Shown here piece after piece: positions 54,100 to 63,488 of a DNA stretch of 64,000 bases (within the stretch, counting starts at the first letter, position 1; every line of letters starts with the position of its first letter). The notes under the pieces are model-generated. The model did no database searches and was not told where the DNA came from. It worked only from the letters and a program-made list of their open reading frames with translations. A program made the translations under genes and the position numbers. Origin of the DNA: Kappaphycus alvarezii (taxonomy: Eukaryota > Rhodophyta > Florideophyceae > Gigartinales > Solieriaceae); NCBI GenBank assembly GCA_002205965.3, contig NADL03000602.1:248001-312000 (forward strand), in the 5' to 3' direction.

Positions 54100-55150
54100 T
54101 CAGTGTATTGATTTATTTGGACGATAAAAAGACGCGGTTTTTGCCATTAATTTTTGATCAAGATCATTCGCCATTTCGGCAAGTTCTTCTGATTCTTTGG
54201 GTTTAATCTTATGGTTATCGCAAAATGATTCGCTGAGGAAGTAAACATCACCGCCGGGTTCAATGAGAATTTTAGCTGGTCCGTTGGAAATGACCCCTTT
54301 AACAATAAGAAGTCCTCGGTTGTGTTGTTGAAAGTTTGGGGTCGGTGTGTCCCTAGCTAGTTCTTTGGATCTTACTGTTGAAGTAATGAGGTCCCTTTCA
54401 TCTAGAACTGAATGAGGACCGTCAATCAGTCCTTCCGGGCTTTTGGGCAGTTCTTTGCTATGTATCCATTCTGTCTGTATCTTAGGCATAGTCCTGCGCG
54501 CATGCATCTGTCGCGCTCTACCTTATCGAGCTTCTTTAGATTCACATTTGATGACTCGACACCAGACTTTACTTCTACGTTTCCAATTTCAATTGGTATA
54601 GGACCATTATTTCCGGCAGATGAACTTCCATTCATCAATTTTCCACCGGACTTGGTATTTCTCAGGGGTTCTGAACGCCTGTACGCCGCTTCCACTCTTT
54701 CTGCATCTCCCATAAGATCGGAACGCTTGGTGTATTCTTTCGTGCATAAGGTTTTCCAAATATATGGTTTCAGGCCGCGTGAATATCGATCCATTTGATC
54801 TTTTACTCCAATGTCTGGGATGTCCAATAAGCTTTTGTTAAAATAATCATTAAATGTTGGAATGTCCTTGACTTGTTTCCGGCGAGCCAGTTTGTCTCGG
54901 GCGATTTTTTCTTTGTTTATCGTCTCAAAACCCGATTGAAGAGAGCAGCCTTCAATTACTTCCATGTCTGAATTTTCTTCCCCTCCGTACTCTTTGAAAA
55001 GACCATCCACCATTCATGAGCATTTCCCGAGAAATAGCCCAGAGCATTGTTCATGGTAGCTTGCCGATCTGCTTCACCCACGTAATTCTCCATCTGCACA
55101 AATCATCTACTGACGGACCCTTTCCCACTGTAAGATCCTGATTTACACTT
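54100..55150 (-). pseudogene. Ty3/gypsy gag-protease relic (family 3)
   Basis: Gag: near 55130-55010 'TMNNALGYFSGNAHEWWMVF', then the 195-codon frame 55013-54426 with 'FNDYFNKSLLDIPDIGVKDQ' and 'LKPYIWKTLCTKEYTKRSDL'. It ends in the knuckle 'CLRYRQNGYIAKNC', where the second Cys and the His are both Tyr. Protease: 54507-54100 with 'RGLLIVKGVISNGPAKILIE' and 'PGGDVYFLSESFC', which has Glu-Pro-Gly in place of Asp-Ser/Thr-Gly. It is inserted between plus-strand gypsy pieces. A related gag lies at 62.6-63.1 kb. Confidence 0.68.
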
Positions 55151-55316
55151 CTCAAGGGCGTCCTTGGTTTCATGTTGACTAATAGAGGTACCATTATTGA
55201 TCCTGACGAGAGATAGTTCATCCAAGAAGGGCCTACCTGTTCTTCCTCACGCCGCCTCTACCGTTATCCAAAGGACAGCCAACCACCGTCTCCAGAAGTC
55301 TTTCAGGAGGCCTCGA

Positions 55317-55544
55317 ATGACCAAGACCACTCGATCGTCTCCCTTCCACTGCCGTCACTTTCAAGTCACCTGCACAGGCCGTGTGCAGTACTTCGAGCAT
55401 CTCCATTCCCGCAAGCATCACCACCGCGCTGACAAGGCAAGGCACACCTGCAATATTTGCAAGATAGAAATTCAGAGCAAGGCAGACCTTGAGCGCCACC
55501 TTCTTGGCCGTCGTCACTGCGAGACTGCTCACAAGTCTGAGTAG
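55317..55544 (+). CDS. Short C2H2 zinc-finger protein or fragment
   Basis: The frame is open from before 55197; the first ATG at 55317 gives 75 residues. It has two fingers of the U1/zf-met type, which bind RNA or double-stranded RNA in other proteins. The first, 'HCRHFQVTCTGRVQYFEHLH' then 'SRKH', has lost its second Cys to Phe. The second, 'CNICKIEIQSKADLERHLLG' then 'RRH', is complete as CX2CX12HX5H. AATAAA follows the stop by about 10 bp (55555). It is more GC-rich than its flanks. It may be the 3' exon of a host gene broken by the relic to its left, a retrocopy, or a captured piece. Confidence 0.5.
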   Translation: MTKTTRSSPFHCRHFQVTCTGRVQYFEHLHSRKHHHRADKARHTCNICKIEIQSKADLERHLLGRRHCETAHKSE

Positions 55545-55560
55545 CTTGTATCTGAATAAA

Positions 55561-56240
55561 TATATCCTTGTAAAATAGGGGAAAAAACAAAAAGTTGCTT
55601 TGTCAACCGACTTCGTTTGTGCTGTGTTCACCCTCCCGCTGTGTCTACCTTACAAACTCGCTTTCCCCAGTTTCTTGCAGTAGGAATTGTAAGTCCGTAT
55701 CGCCGCCAGGTTCTAGACAGGAAAACAACCGTTTGGTACAGCATCGGAAGGAGGGCTACTTTAGCACACCCGACGTGAATGACGTCAAACTCTTACGTCA
55801 GAGAAAATCAACTTTCCCAAGTTATCGACTGGGATTCGAAGTGGAGACCTCTCACTGGCTTTTTGCTGGTCTCGCCAACTCGGCCACAGTGCAGACCAAT
55901 TCTTGCTGAGCAAATTGAAAAACATTAATTTAAAGGTTAAAAATCCCAAAACCACACGAGGAAGTGCATCGCTGCAGGTGGCCGACGTGGACCACCCGGT
56001 TAGCACTTAGCTAGCAGTATAGTCGGATCCTGCAGCGGACACCCGTTTTACTGATGCCATAAAGTTACTCCGGTTAGATCTTAACTGTATAGTTAGGACG
56101 TGCGCAGTCCCCAGGAGATCCTGAACGCATTAAACCTCTTACTTTCACGTGTGACTCTATCGACCAATAGGAAAAGGCCATTGAAATTCCCGGAATTACA
56201 GCAGAGGCTTTCGCTTAAGCTGTAAGCGTACTACAACGTC
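55561..56240. other. Spacer left of the gypsy pol region
   Basis: No domain is seen. A block near 56096-56134 (GTGCGCAGTCCCCAG, then GCATTAAAC) resembles 14386-14440 at the end of LINE copy 3, so a LINE tail may be buried here. Confidence 0.35.
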
Positions 56241-56248
56241 GGTTTACA

Positions 56249-56703
56249 GGAAGCATTAACCATCAGTTCAACCATCGATTTGCTCTTGTGCGCCCAAATC
56301 CCACAGTATCTGAAATCATTTCCAACGGAACTATTAAGTTAGGCGAACATACATATACTTCTAGTTTGGATGTGTCCCAAACCAGTTATGATGTTCTGTT
56401 GGGAATGCCGTGGCACACAATCCACGTGTGGACTATCGGAAGCGGATTGTGATGGTGAAAGATGCTTTCATTCCAGTGATTGATCCATATGAAGAAAACC
56501 ATATTGATGTGTGCCATTTTGGAGTGAAGAAATTTAGACAAATGCTGAGACATGGGGGTGAATTCGAAATATTGCAGTTACTTGAAGTTCACAATATGAG
56601 AGGAGTGACGGAATCCAAGTTCGATGGAAGACTGAGCAGATTACTGGATAATTTTAAAGAGGTATTTCAGGATGAATTACCGAGAGGCCTTCCTCCGATT
56701 TGA
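56249..56703 (+). pseudogene. Protease end and PR-RT linker of the gypsy family 4 element
   Basis: 'GSINHQFNHRFALVRPNPTV' and 'SQTSYDVLLGMPWH' are the retropepsin C-terminal half with the conserved 'YDVLLGMPW'. A 1-nt shift near 56400 continues as 'HNPRVDYRKRIVMVKD'. The linker 'SKFDGRLSRLLDNFKEVFQD' and 'ELPRGLPPI' ends at a TGA at 56701 just before RT. Confidence 0.75.
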
Positions 56704-56724
56704 TCAGTTGATCATGAGATCAAA

Positions 56725-57573
56725 GTGGAGGAAGGACCAAAGGCACCTCATCGACCTTTATTGAAGTTGTCTCCATCCGAATTTTGTGCAGCAAAAGAGT
56801 ACGTTGAGTCTCTTTTAAGGAAAGGGAAGATCAGGTCCGGTAAATCACCATATGGAGCACACCATTTCTTTGTGAATGAAAAGGATCGAAAAATTAGAGG
56901 CGTTGTCAATTATCGCGCTTTGACTCGCATCACCAAAAAGAATTATGCTCCCCTCCTTCGTTCTCATGAAAATTTCGATCGACTTGGAGATGCGAGACTT
57001 TTCTCCACTCTTGATCTAAAATCGGGATTCCATTAGATAAGGGTTAAACCAGAGGACATCGAAAAGACTGCATTCAATACAAAGTATGGTCAATTTGAAT
57101 ATCTCGTTATGCCAATGGGACTTTGTAACGCTCCTGCTACTTTCCAAACTTTAATGAACCAGATCTATTATTATTGCATCGATGTCTTCTTGGTTGAATG
57201 TATGGATGATATTCTTACATTCAGTAAGAATGAGAAAGAACATTACGAACATATGGAAATTGTATTAAAGAGACTTAAGAATCACAAGCGGTACATCTCT
57301 CCGAAGAAATACTCTTTCTTTCAGACTGAGCTGAAGTTTTTAGGTTTAATAGTCGGGAAGGACGTCATTCGTATCAATTCTGGGAAGGTCGAAACCCTAC
57401 AAACTTGGCCGAAACCTGAATCTCTAACGGAGTTGAGAAGTTTCTTAGGTCTAATACAGTGTTTCCGTAGTTGCATTCCGAAGTTCTCTGCATTTGCTGC
57501 ACCTCTCACAGATCTGACAAAGAAAGGTCGAGGTATAAAGAAATGGTATCAACAGTGTGATAAAGCTTTCTAG
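56725..57573 (+). pseudogene. Gypsy reverse transcriptase (family 4)
   Basis: Motifs in order: 'KIRSGKSPYGAHHFFVNEKD', 'IRGVVNYRALTRITKKN', 'LFSTLDLKSGFH' with the first catalytic Asp, 'TAFNTKYGQFEYLVMPMGLC' and 'NAPATFQTLMN'. Then comes 'VECMDDILTFS', where the usual YLDD or YVDD box is CMDD with both Asp kept. 'YISPKKYSFFQTELKFLGLI' and 'LRSFLGLIQCFRSCIPKFS' form the connection. Stops at 57034 and 57571 interrupt it. Confidence 0.85.
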
Positions 57574-58214
57574 AAGCTAAAGGAAGCGATGAAATTGGCT
57601 CCAATCGTAGTCACTCCTAATTGGAAAAAGCCATTTCGTGGTCACTAAGATTCTTCACAGTTCCCTGTTGGTAGAAGTCTAACGCAGTTGGATGAGAATG
57701 GAAGGGATCGTGCAATTTATTTCTATTCAAAGAAACTTTCACCAACTGAGCCGGACTACACTGCAAATGACAAAGAGCTTCTAGCTTTGATTGATTTTCT
57801 AGGAAGATTCAGGTGCTATCTTGAAGGTTCTGAATTTGAGATTTTCATAGACAACAGGTGCTTAAGAGCTTCTTCACAAAAACGAAACTGAGTCGAAAAG
57901 AAGCATGTTGGTTGGAAACTCTCAAAAACTTCGGAATCTTTCCTATCAGACTGAAGCATGGAAGAATTCGCGTCTTGGGAGACGCATTATCTCGAGCTCC
58001 GCACGTGAAGAGAGGAGATCGTGACGTCTCAGGGAATGACGATGAATTTCCCTACCTTGATGTTGATCAGATCATTCCTCGGCATAATGACGACCAGTTC
58101 TTTGGTCCAGTGGTAACAGCCATGGAACGAAATTGGCCAGACGATATGGTTCAGAAGCAGAAATTTGAAAGAATTCTGCTGATGTTCCGAAAAGATGGTT
58201 CGAGGCTTTTTTAA
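57574..58214 (+). pseudogene. Gypsy RNase H and tether (family 4)
   Basis: 'RAIYFYSKKLSPTEPDYTAN' and 'DKELLALIDFLGRFRCYLEG' are the RNase H core. The first active-site Asp lies after a stop at 57646 ('DSSQFPVG'). A frameshift near 57865 follows 'FEIFIDNR'. Then 'RKEACWLETLKNFGIFPIRL' and 'GDALSRAPHVKRG' give the tether end. A stop at 58212 precedes the integrase. Confidence 0.75.
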
Positions 58215-59462
58215 AATGGAAAGTCGTGCGTAGCAAGAAGGTCAGTTTCGGATATTTTACAAATTGCTCATGACTTGAAAGTAGTTGGACATGTTAAATT
58301 CGTGAAAACCCTGTCCAAATTAGATAACTTATATTGGAAACATAAGAGCCAGGATGTTCGAAAGTATTGTGAAGGATGTCTCACGTGTCAGCAGTATAGG
58401 GACTCTAATCAAAAAAAGTTGACTGATCCAATTTCATTGGAATTGCCTGACCGCAGATGGGGATCATTAGCTACAGATTTCATTGTGAGGATACCCCTGA
58501 CAAGGAGCGGTCATGATGCGATCACGACTTGGTTTTGTCGACTTACTAGTCGAGTCCAGTTTCTGAAATCTAAAACATCACATACTGCTGAGGACACGGC
58601 TCGAGACTTCTTCGCGAACATCTTCAAGAACCACGGGTTGCCACACAATTTGAGGTCAGATAGGGACAGCCAGTTCATTTCAAAGCTTCGGAAGACACTG
58701 ATGAATCTTTGTGGGGTAAAATTAAGAATTTCTACAAGTATACACCCACAAACGGATGGCGCCTCCAAGATTATGAATAGGATGATCGAGAAATATCTCC
58801 GTTGTTATTGCTCGTATCATCAGGATGACTGGGATGAACTGCTTCCTTCTGCCGAATTTGCAAACAACTTGGCTGTGAGCGATGATCTGGGTATGTCACC
58901 ATTTAAGCTGAACTTGGGATGGATACCTAAACCGCCATTAGATTTCTTGGCTAGCAGCAGCATACCTCTTCACATTTTGGACGACTTTCGTGTAAAGCTC
59001 AAGTTTTCTCTTGAGGATGCGCAATTTGCATACAAAGTGGCAAAAGCTCGGCAAGCTGCGTATGCTTCAAGGCGATACATGATTCCAGATTATAAAGTTG
59101 GTTCAAATCTATGGGTCAATCGTTCGTTGTTTACGGATTTTTATTCTAGGTACCAGGATTCTAAAAGGCTTGGTGCGCGCAGATATGGGCCATTTGTGGT
59201 TAGGGAGCTAATTGAAAAGATTGCTGCTCGACTGGATCTCACTGCTCATTTTAAAATCCATCCAGTCATTCATATCATTCATTCCACACCACATTTGGAG
59301 CAGCCCGATGACATTGCTTTACCCATTCCTCCTGCACCTGCACCGCTTGAACTGCTTGATGGACCAGAGCAGGAAGTTAAGGTTACCTTGGATCACAAAA
59401 AGATTGGACGCGGTTTCAAGTTCTTATTTTTAATGCGTGGTGCGCCACGTCATGAGGCGTAG
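58215..59462 (+). pseudogene. Gypsy integrase (family 4), 395-codon open frame, catalytic Glu replaced
   Basis: The longest TE frame in the window. It has the HHCC zinc domain ('AHDLKVVGHVKF', 'YCEGCLTCQQYRD'). The core follows with first Asp in 'LATDFIVRIP' and second in 'NLRSDRDSQFIS'. The third catalytic position, Glu in 'DGQTER' of active elements, is Lys in 'TDGASKIMNRMIEKYL'. The C-terminal domain has 'YMIPDYKVGSNLWVNRS' and the GPY-like 'RRYGPFVVRELIEKIAARLD'. Intact length with a lost catalytic residue shows that the open frame does not mean activity. Confidence 0.85.
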
Positions 59463-59590
59463 TGGCAACTAACAAAGGACGGTTGATGTTACGGAGGATG
59501 GATCTGCTGTAGTAACGGAATCTTTCCAAGAGTACATTCGGAAACATAATATACTCCCGCAGTACCATTAACGAGGACGTCAATAGTCCC

Positions 59591-59600
59591 AGGGAGGGAA
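59591..59600 (+). promoter_or_regulatory. Polypurine tract of the gypsy element
   Basis: AGGGAGGGAA lies three bases before the LTR start TGTAACA. It is the expected plus-strand primer site for reverse transcription. Confidence 0.7.
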
Positions 59601-59603
59601 TAA

Positions 59604-60078
59604 TGTAACAATGTCCCTGTTAAACCACTGTATAGTAGAGACTTGTTCGCTGTCGCTATTCCAGTTCTCTATTACACAGTGGTGTAACAGAGGAACTGTA
59701 TCGTCTTGAATGATTTTAGAAATTTGATTTCCCTTCAATATTTTTATTTGACGTGGAGCCCCACGTCATCGTTTTTATTTACGTAGTTATATTCTAGATA
59801 GTACAATTCTATAGTTACGCCTCTACTTTCTACTAAGTTCTGCTGAACTAACAAAGTATAGAATTTCCAGAGTAGAGTTACCGTACTGTCTATAAAAGGA
59901 GGGGCTCATCTGGATTCTTGTGGCAATCCAGGTACACCCCACACACCATTTGCCCCAACTTTCTGAAACCCATTACCATCGCCTCTACTGTTCCTTTAGC
60001 AGCGCCCCGGCTGCCTCCCTTCTGTTTCATCCAGCGAGTTATTGCATCCATTCATTTTGTCCTCAATAAAGCTTCTCA
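59604..60078 (+). repeat. 3' LTR of the gypsy family 4 element
   Basis: It starts TGTAACAATGTCC directly after the polypurine tract. It holds a TATA box (TATAAAAGG, 59891) and, about 165 bp on, AATAAA (60065), and ends near CTTCTCA. This is the U3-R-U5 arrangement. No second copy is in the window, so the right end is an estimate. Confidence 0.7.
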
Positions 60079-60348
60079 TGAAGGCAAGGGACCCGATAGA
60101 GGCACCGGGGAAGGCATTGTCTTCTTGGGAGAAGCTGTTCAGATGAAAACGGTGCGGGATGGACTTGGTAGTGTCGGCAAGAGGGGAAGTCCGAAAAACA
60201 CTTGTTTTCTGGGGGTAAGGAAGGGCCCATGTTGAGGGCGGCGGTATTGAATATTTTCAACGGCTTTGCGAACCTTGGCACGTGTGTCTAGTAGGGTGTA
60301 GCTATCCCCGTACCAACGATGCTACCTTAAATATGTGCATGCAATGAT

Positions 60349-61166
60349 TTATAGTGAAATGGGGTGCACATCAAGGGATGACATTAGCATGCTGGATGGG
60401 TCCGTTTGTTGCTCCCCGTCTTCGCTGGGAATGTCTGGGGGCGGGCCTACAGGCAAGATGAGCGTCGGCGTCCTGTGGGCATGTACCATATTCAGAAATC
60501 GGCACTGAGGTGGGACTGTGGACAGCAGCATATTGATCATTCTCTGGCGGGGGGATCGATTGAATGCGTTGTGGGCGTCAATCAGAAGGAAAGAATAATC
60601 GCCATTCTGGTGCAGCTTCTTAACTTCCTGTCGGACGCCATAGGCAACAATATTGAGGCCGTAAGCAATTTAATTGGCTAGTTGGAGGGGAGCAAGGAAT
60701 TCAAAGGTGTCCTCAAGCGCCAGGGCTAAAAGGAGCTTGGTGACTAGCCGCCACAGTGCGATCTCAATTGCAATACGATTGACTTTTTCCGGTCGCGGTT
60801 GCGTGGGAATCAAGGTGGTGGAAGGTAGTAGTGCGCTGGTGTCGTGAGGGAGGTCCCTTCTCGCGAGTCTCATGACTACAGCAGTTCGTGCCGACATACC
60901 CGTGAGTACGTCCTGGGGCACAACTGTCGTATGGGCGACAACATCTTGAAGATGACCGAGGCGCTATAGCATCCGATCAGGGCCCGGGAGAGAATTCGGG
61001 TTGAGGTGGCGAATATCTTCGAAGGCAATATCCTCCGTGATGTGCATCGGCGGGAGGAGGTCTGAGGCCTCACCCGCGTTAATGGAGCTTGGTGCAAGGT
61101 GTGGAGTCGTGAAAATACCACCGGATCCCTAACATCGGCCATGCGGGTCGGATGCAGGGTGCGCAT
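60349..61166 (-). pseudogene. LINE reverse transcriptase fragment
   Basis: On the minus strand, 60921-60670 reads 'EKVNRIAIEIALWRLVTKLL' and 'EDTFEFLAPLQLAN', at the place of the LINE RT 'RPIAIGExxRRLxxKxLL...LxPxQxGVG' block. 'YSFLLIDAHNAFNRSPRQRM' follows, with the first catalytic Asp. Then comes 'ILPVGPPPDIPSEDGEQQTD', from 'SxxGVQQGDPL', at 60540-60349. The second catalytic 'xxDD' box lies further on and is missing. 61166-60921 gives upstream RT pieces. It may be the RT half of the RLE LINE family whose tails lie elsewhere. Confidence 0.65.
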
Positions 61167-61735
61167 CGCAGGCTGTACTGAGCATAAGCTGCGAGGCGCT
61201 GTGCCCTCTAAGACATTGGGTCATGGTCTCCATCTTCAGAGGGAGTACGACGTATTACAGTGCTTTTCTGGCGATTCAGGTGGACTTGGGGGGGTTCTGT
61301 CAGTAGTTCACCCCATTTAATTTTGTTGGCTCGGCGTATGCGAGCATGAAGTCCTTGGTGTTGAGGAGTTGGGGATCGCCACTCAGGCTCCTCACGGCTT
61401 AACCGGTGGAGGACGTCAGTGGGGCGGAGGTTGATTTGCAGATAACCGTAGTGAAGAATCTCTGGGTTTCGCGCAACTGTTACTGATGCAATACTATACA
61501 GCAGGTAGCTTACGGCAACAGTCGCCCCTCTCGTGTCATGTTTGCCGGTCACACTTGCACTGTTTAAAAGTGTTTGGAATGTGTCCAGTTTCGATAGTTT
61601 GAGGCCCAGAGAAATTGATTGGGTAGGTTTCTTTAAATTTTAATGTACGTTGATTCTAACATTTACTCAAGGGGAGTGTCGTATGGCATCAGGCAGGATT
61701 TTGCAGCATGTGCAGTACCGTACAGGGGGGAATTG

Positions 61736-61783
61736 GGTTTACTGTGAGTAATGGAAAGGTTGAGAGTCCTCTGTACTTGTAAT
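61736..61783. repeat. 48-bp dispersed repeat, copy B
   Basis: Partner of 15467-15514, three mismatches, same orientation. It ends 67 bp before the LINE endonuclease fragment at 61850. Confidence 0.85.
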
Positions 61784-61849
61784 GAAACCATTGGCAGGAC
61801 CTATATTGTAAGTGCTGGAGCGTGTGTACCAACTAGAAAGTAGCTGGTA

Positions 61850-62370
61850 GTGCTTTGCTGTGCTGTTCTGTTCCATTTGCAGCACTATAAACTGTACTGT
61901 CAGGTCGTCCCTCTCGCACAGGACTTGAAAAAGGCAGCACACCACCCAGACGTCGAGCCCCGGAATGGAATCCACGGCACAAGACCGGATATATTCGTGC
62001 AATGGGAAGCAATGGAGGCACGAATTTCTTCGATGTTACATAAGCTAACCCTCTAGCCCCTTCCAACAGGAGAGTGCGCACGTTTAGCCCGCTCACTTCG
62101 CTCAGCCCTACAATGTCCAAAAAAAGGAGAAGATGTCAGTCCTTCATTGCCACCACCACCATAAGTCGGCTTGTGCCTATCCCAATTTCTACCCTAGGAG
62201 GCTTGCACACGGTTGCTTACTCCGTGCTTACCGACATCTCCCGGGGTGTCGCCGTGAGGGCGATGGAGATCTACGGAAAGGTCCGAGCAGTACTCTCTGA
62301 AAGTCACGCTGCAACTGCTGTCATGTCCGCAGCAGCATGCGTAATTGCTGGTCTTGAGCCTCTACTTTAG
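61850..62370 (+). pseudogene. RLE-type LINE, endonuclease domain (copy 5)
   Basis: Frame 61850-62056 gives 'LKKAAHHPDVEPRNGIHGTR' and 'PDIFVQWEAMEAR'. After a 1-nt change 'FFDVT' follows, then 'ANPLAPSNRRVRTFSPLTSL'. RPD followed about 14 residues later by Asp fits the RLE signature K/R-P-D-X12-14-D/E, and here both acidic residues are present. Frame 62074-62370 continues to the C-terminus ('SRLVPIPISTLGGLHTVAYS', 'ATAVMSAAACVIAGLEPLL') and stops at 62370, just before A/T-rich flank. The sequence is clearly different from copies 1-4, so it is a second subfamily. Confidence 0.65.
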
Positions 62371-62589
62371 AGAAGGTTACAGTGTAGATATCAGTACGAA
62401 TATCACCTATCTGACGGAATATTTTGGGACATAGACGCAAACATCTTTCAAATATTAAGAAACTCAACCTTTTTACACTGCAATTCTCTGCACCAAACAT
62501 TGTGAAATTCCTCAAATCATTGTCTCAGAAGTTCATCTCTGGTTTTCCCACCGTAAAGATTTTCCTATCGGTTTATTAGTGACGGAAAC

Positions 62590-63262
62590 TGACTGTATAC
62601 CCTCAATCACTTCCTCTGGGCTTTTAAGCAAGTTTTAGCCAAGTTGAATTTCTGTCTACACCTGAGACAGAGACCTTCGCGCATACATCCTTCAAATTAT
62701 CCTTTGTCAAGTTTTTTAAAACTGGGATTACTTTTTTACCGCCGGTTTTACTTCTACGTTCCCGATTTCCATGGGGACCGGATCTCTGTTTCCAGAAAAA
62801 TCTTCTATTTCCATTTTTCCTCCAAAACACTCTGGCAATTTTTGGGTCCAGAACGGCGATAGGCCTATCTCACACGTCCAGCATCTCTCATGATATCTGA
62901 AAGGTTGACATATTCATTGGTGCACAAAAACTTCCCGATATGGGGCTTTGAACCGCGACAGTTACGATGTATATGGTCTTTAACTTCAATGTCTGGAATG
63001 GCCAATCTAATTTTCTTGAATTATTCGTTGAAGATAGAAAAAATATTTGACATTTTCCAGTGATCAAGTCTAGAGCAATATTCTCTTTGTTAAATCTTTC
63101 AAAATTATGTATTAAAGCATTCTTCGGAGTGTTCCAGGAAATTATTCTATTTCCTCCTGTTCTGGAGTGGACCATCTGCGACTCATGTGCGTTGGCAGAA
63201 TCGTACCCGAGTGCTATGTAGAGTTTTCCGTGGCCATCTTTTGGTCCATTGTAGCTGCCCAT
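62590..63262 (-). pseudogene. Ty3/gypsy gag relic related to family 3
   Basis: Across frames the minus strand gives 'IRLAIPDIEVKDHIHRNCRG', 'SKPHIGKFLCTNEYVNLSDI' and 'MRDAGRV'. These align with 'LLDIPDIGVKDQMDRYSRGL', 'KPYIWKTLCTKEYTKRSDLM' and 'GDAERV' of the relic at 54.4-55.0 kb. The knuckle 'CLRCRQKFNLAKTC' keeps its three Cys but has Asn for His. At least five breaks are present. Confidence 0.6.
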
Positions 63263-63488
63263 CTATATAACACCAGGCGACAACTGGTCCTTCTGCAGAG
63301 AAAGTACTCGGACTGCTTTTCTGCAGGCCTGTCTGACTGTGGGAACCTTGCCCTTGCTTTTCGCGCGCATATTGTATGTACCACATCATAGACAGCCTGT
63401 ACTGTCCATTTCCGTATGTATTTTTTACTTTTAAGGCCCACGTGTAAGGTCGCTGGAAACCTCTTCTTTTTCCTTTAATTATCCCTTT

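Larger units (their letters stand above)
56249..59604 (+). mobile_element. Ty3/gypsy retrotransposon, PR-RT-RH-IN with 3' polypurine tract (family 4)
   Basis: This is the best-kept pol in the window: one frame to about 57870, a shift, then one frame to the stop at 59462. Six in-frame stops and two shifts break it. A polypurine tract (AGGGAGGGAA, 59591-59600) and LTR follow. There is no chromodomain after the integrase. The 5' LTR and gag are not found upstream, so the 5' part is truncated or replaced by other relics. Confidence 0.85.
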
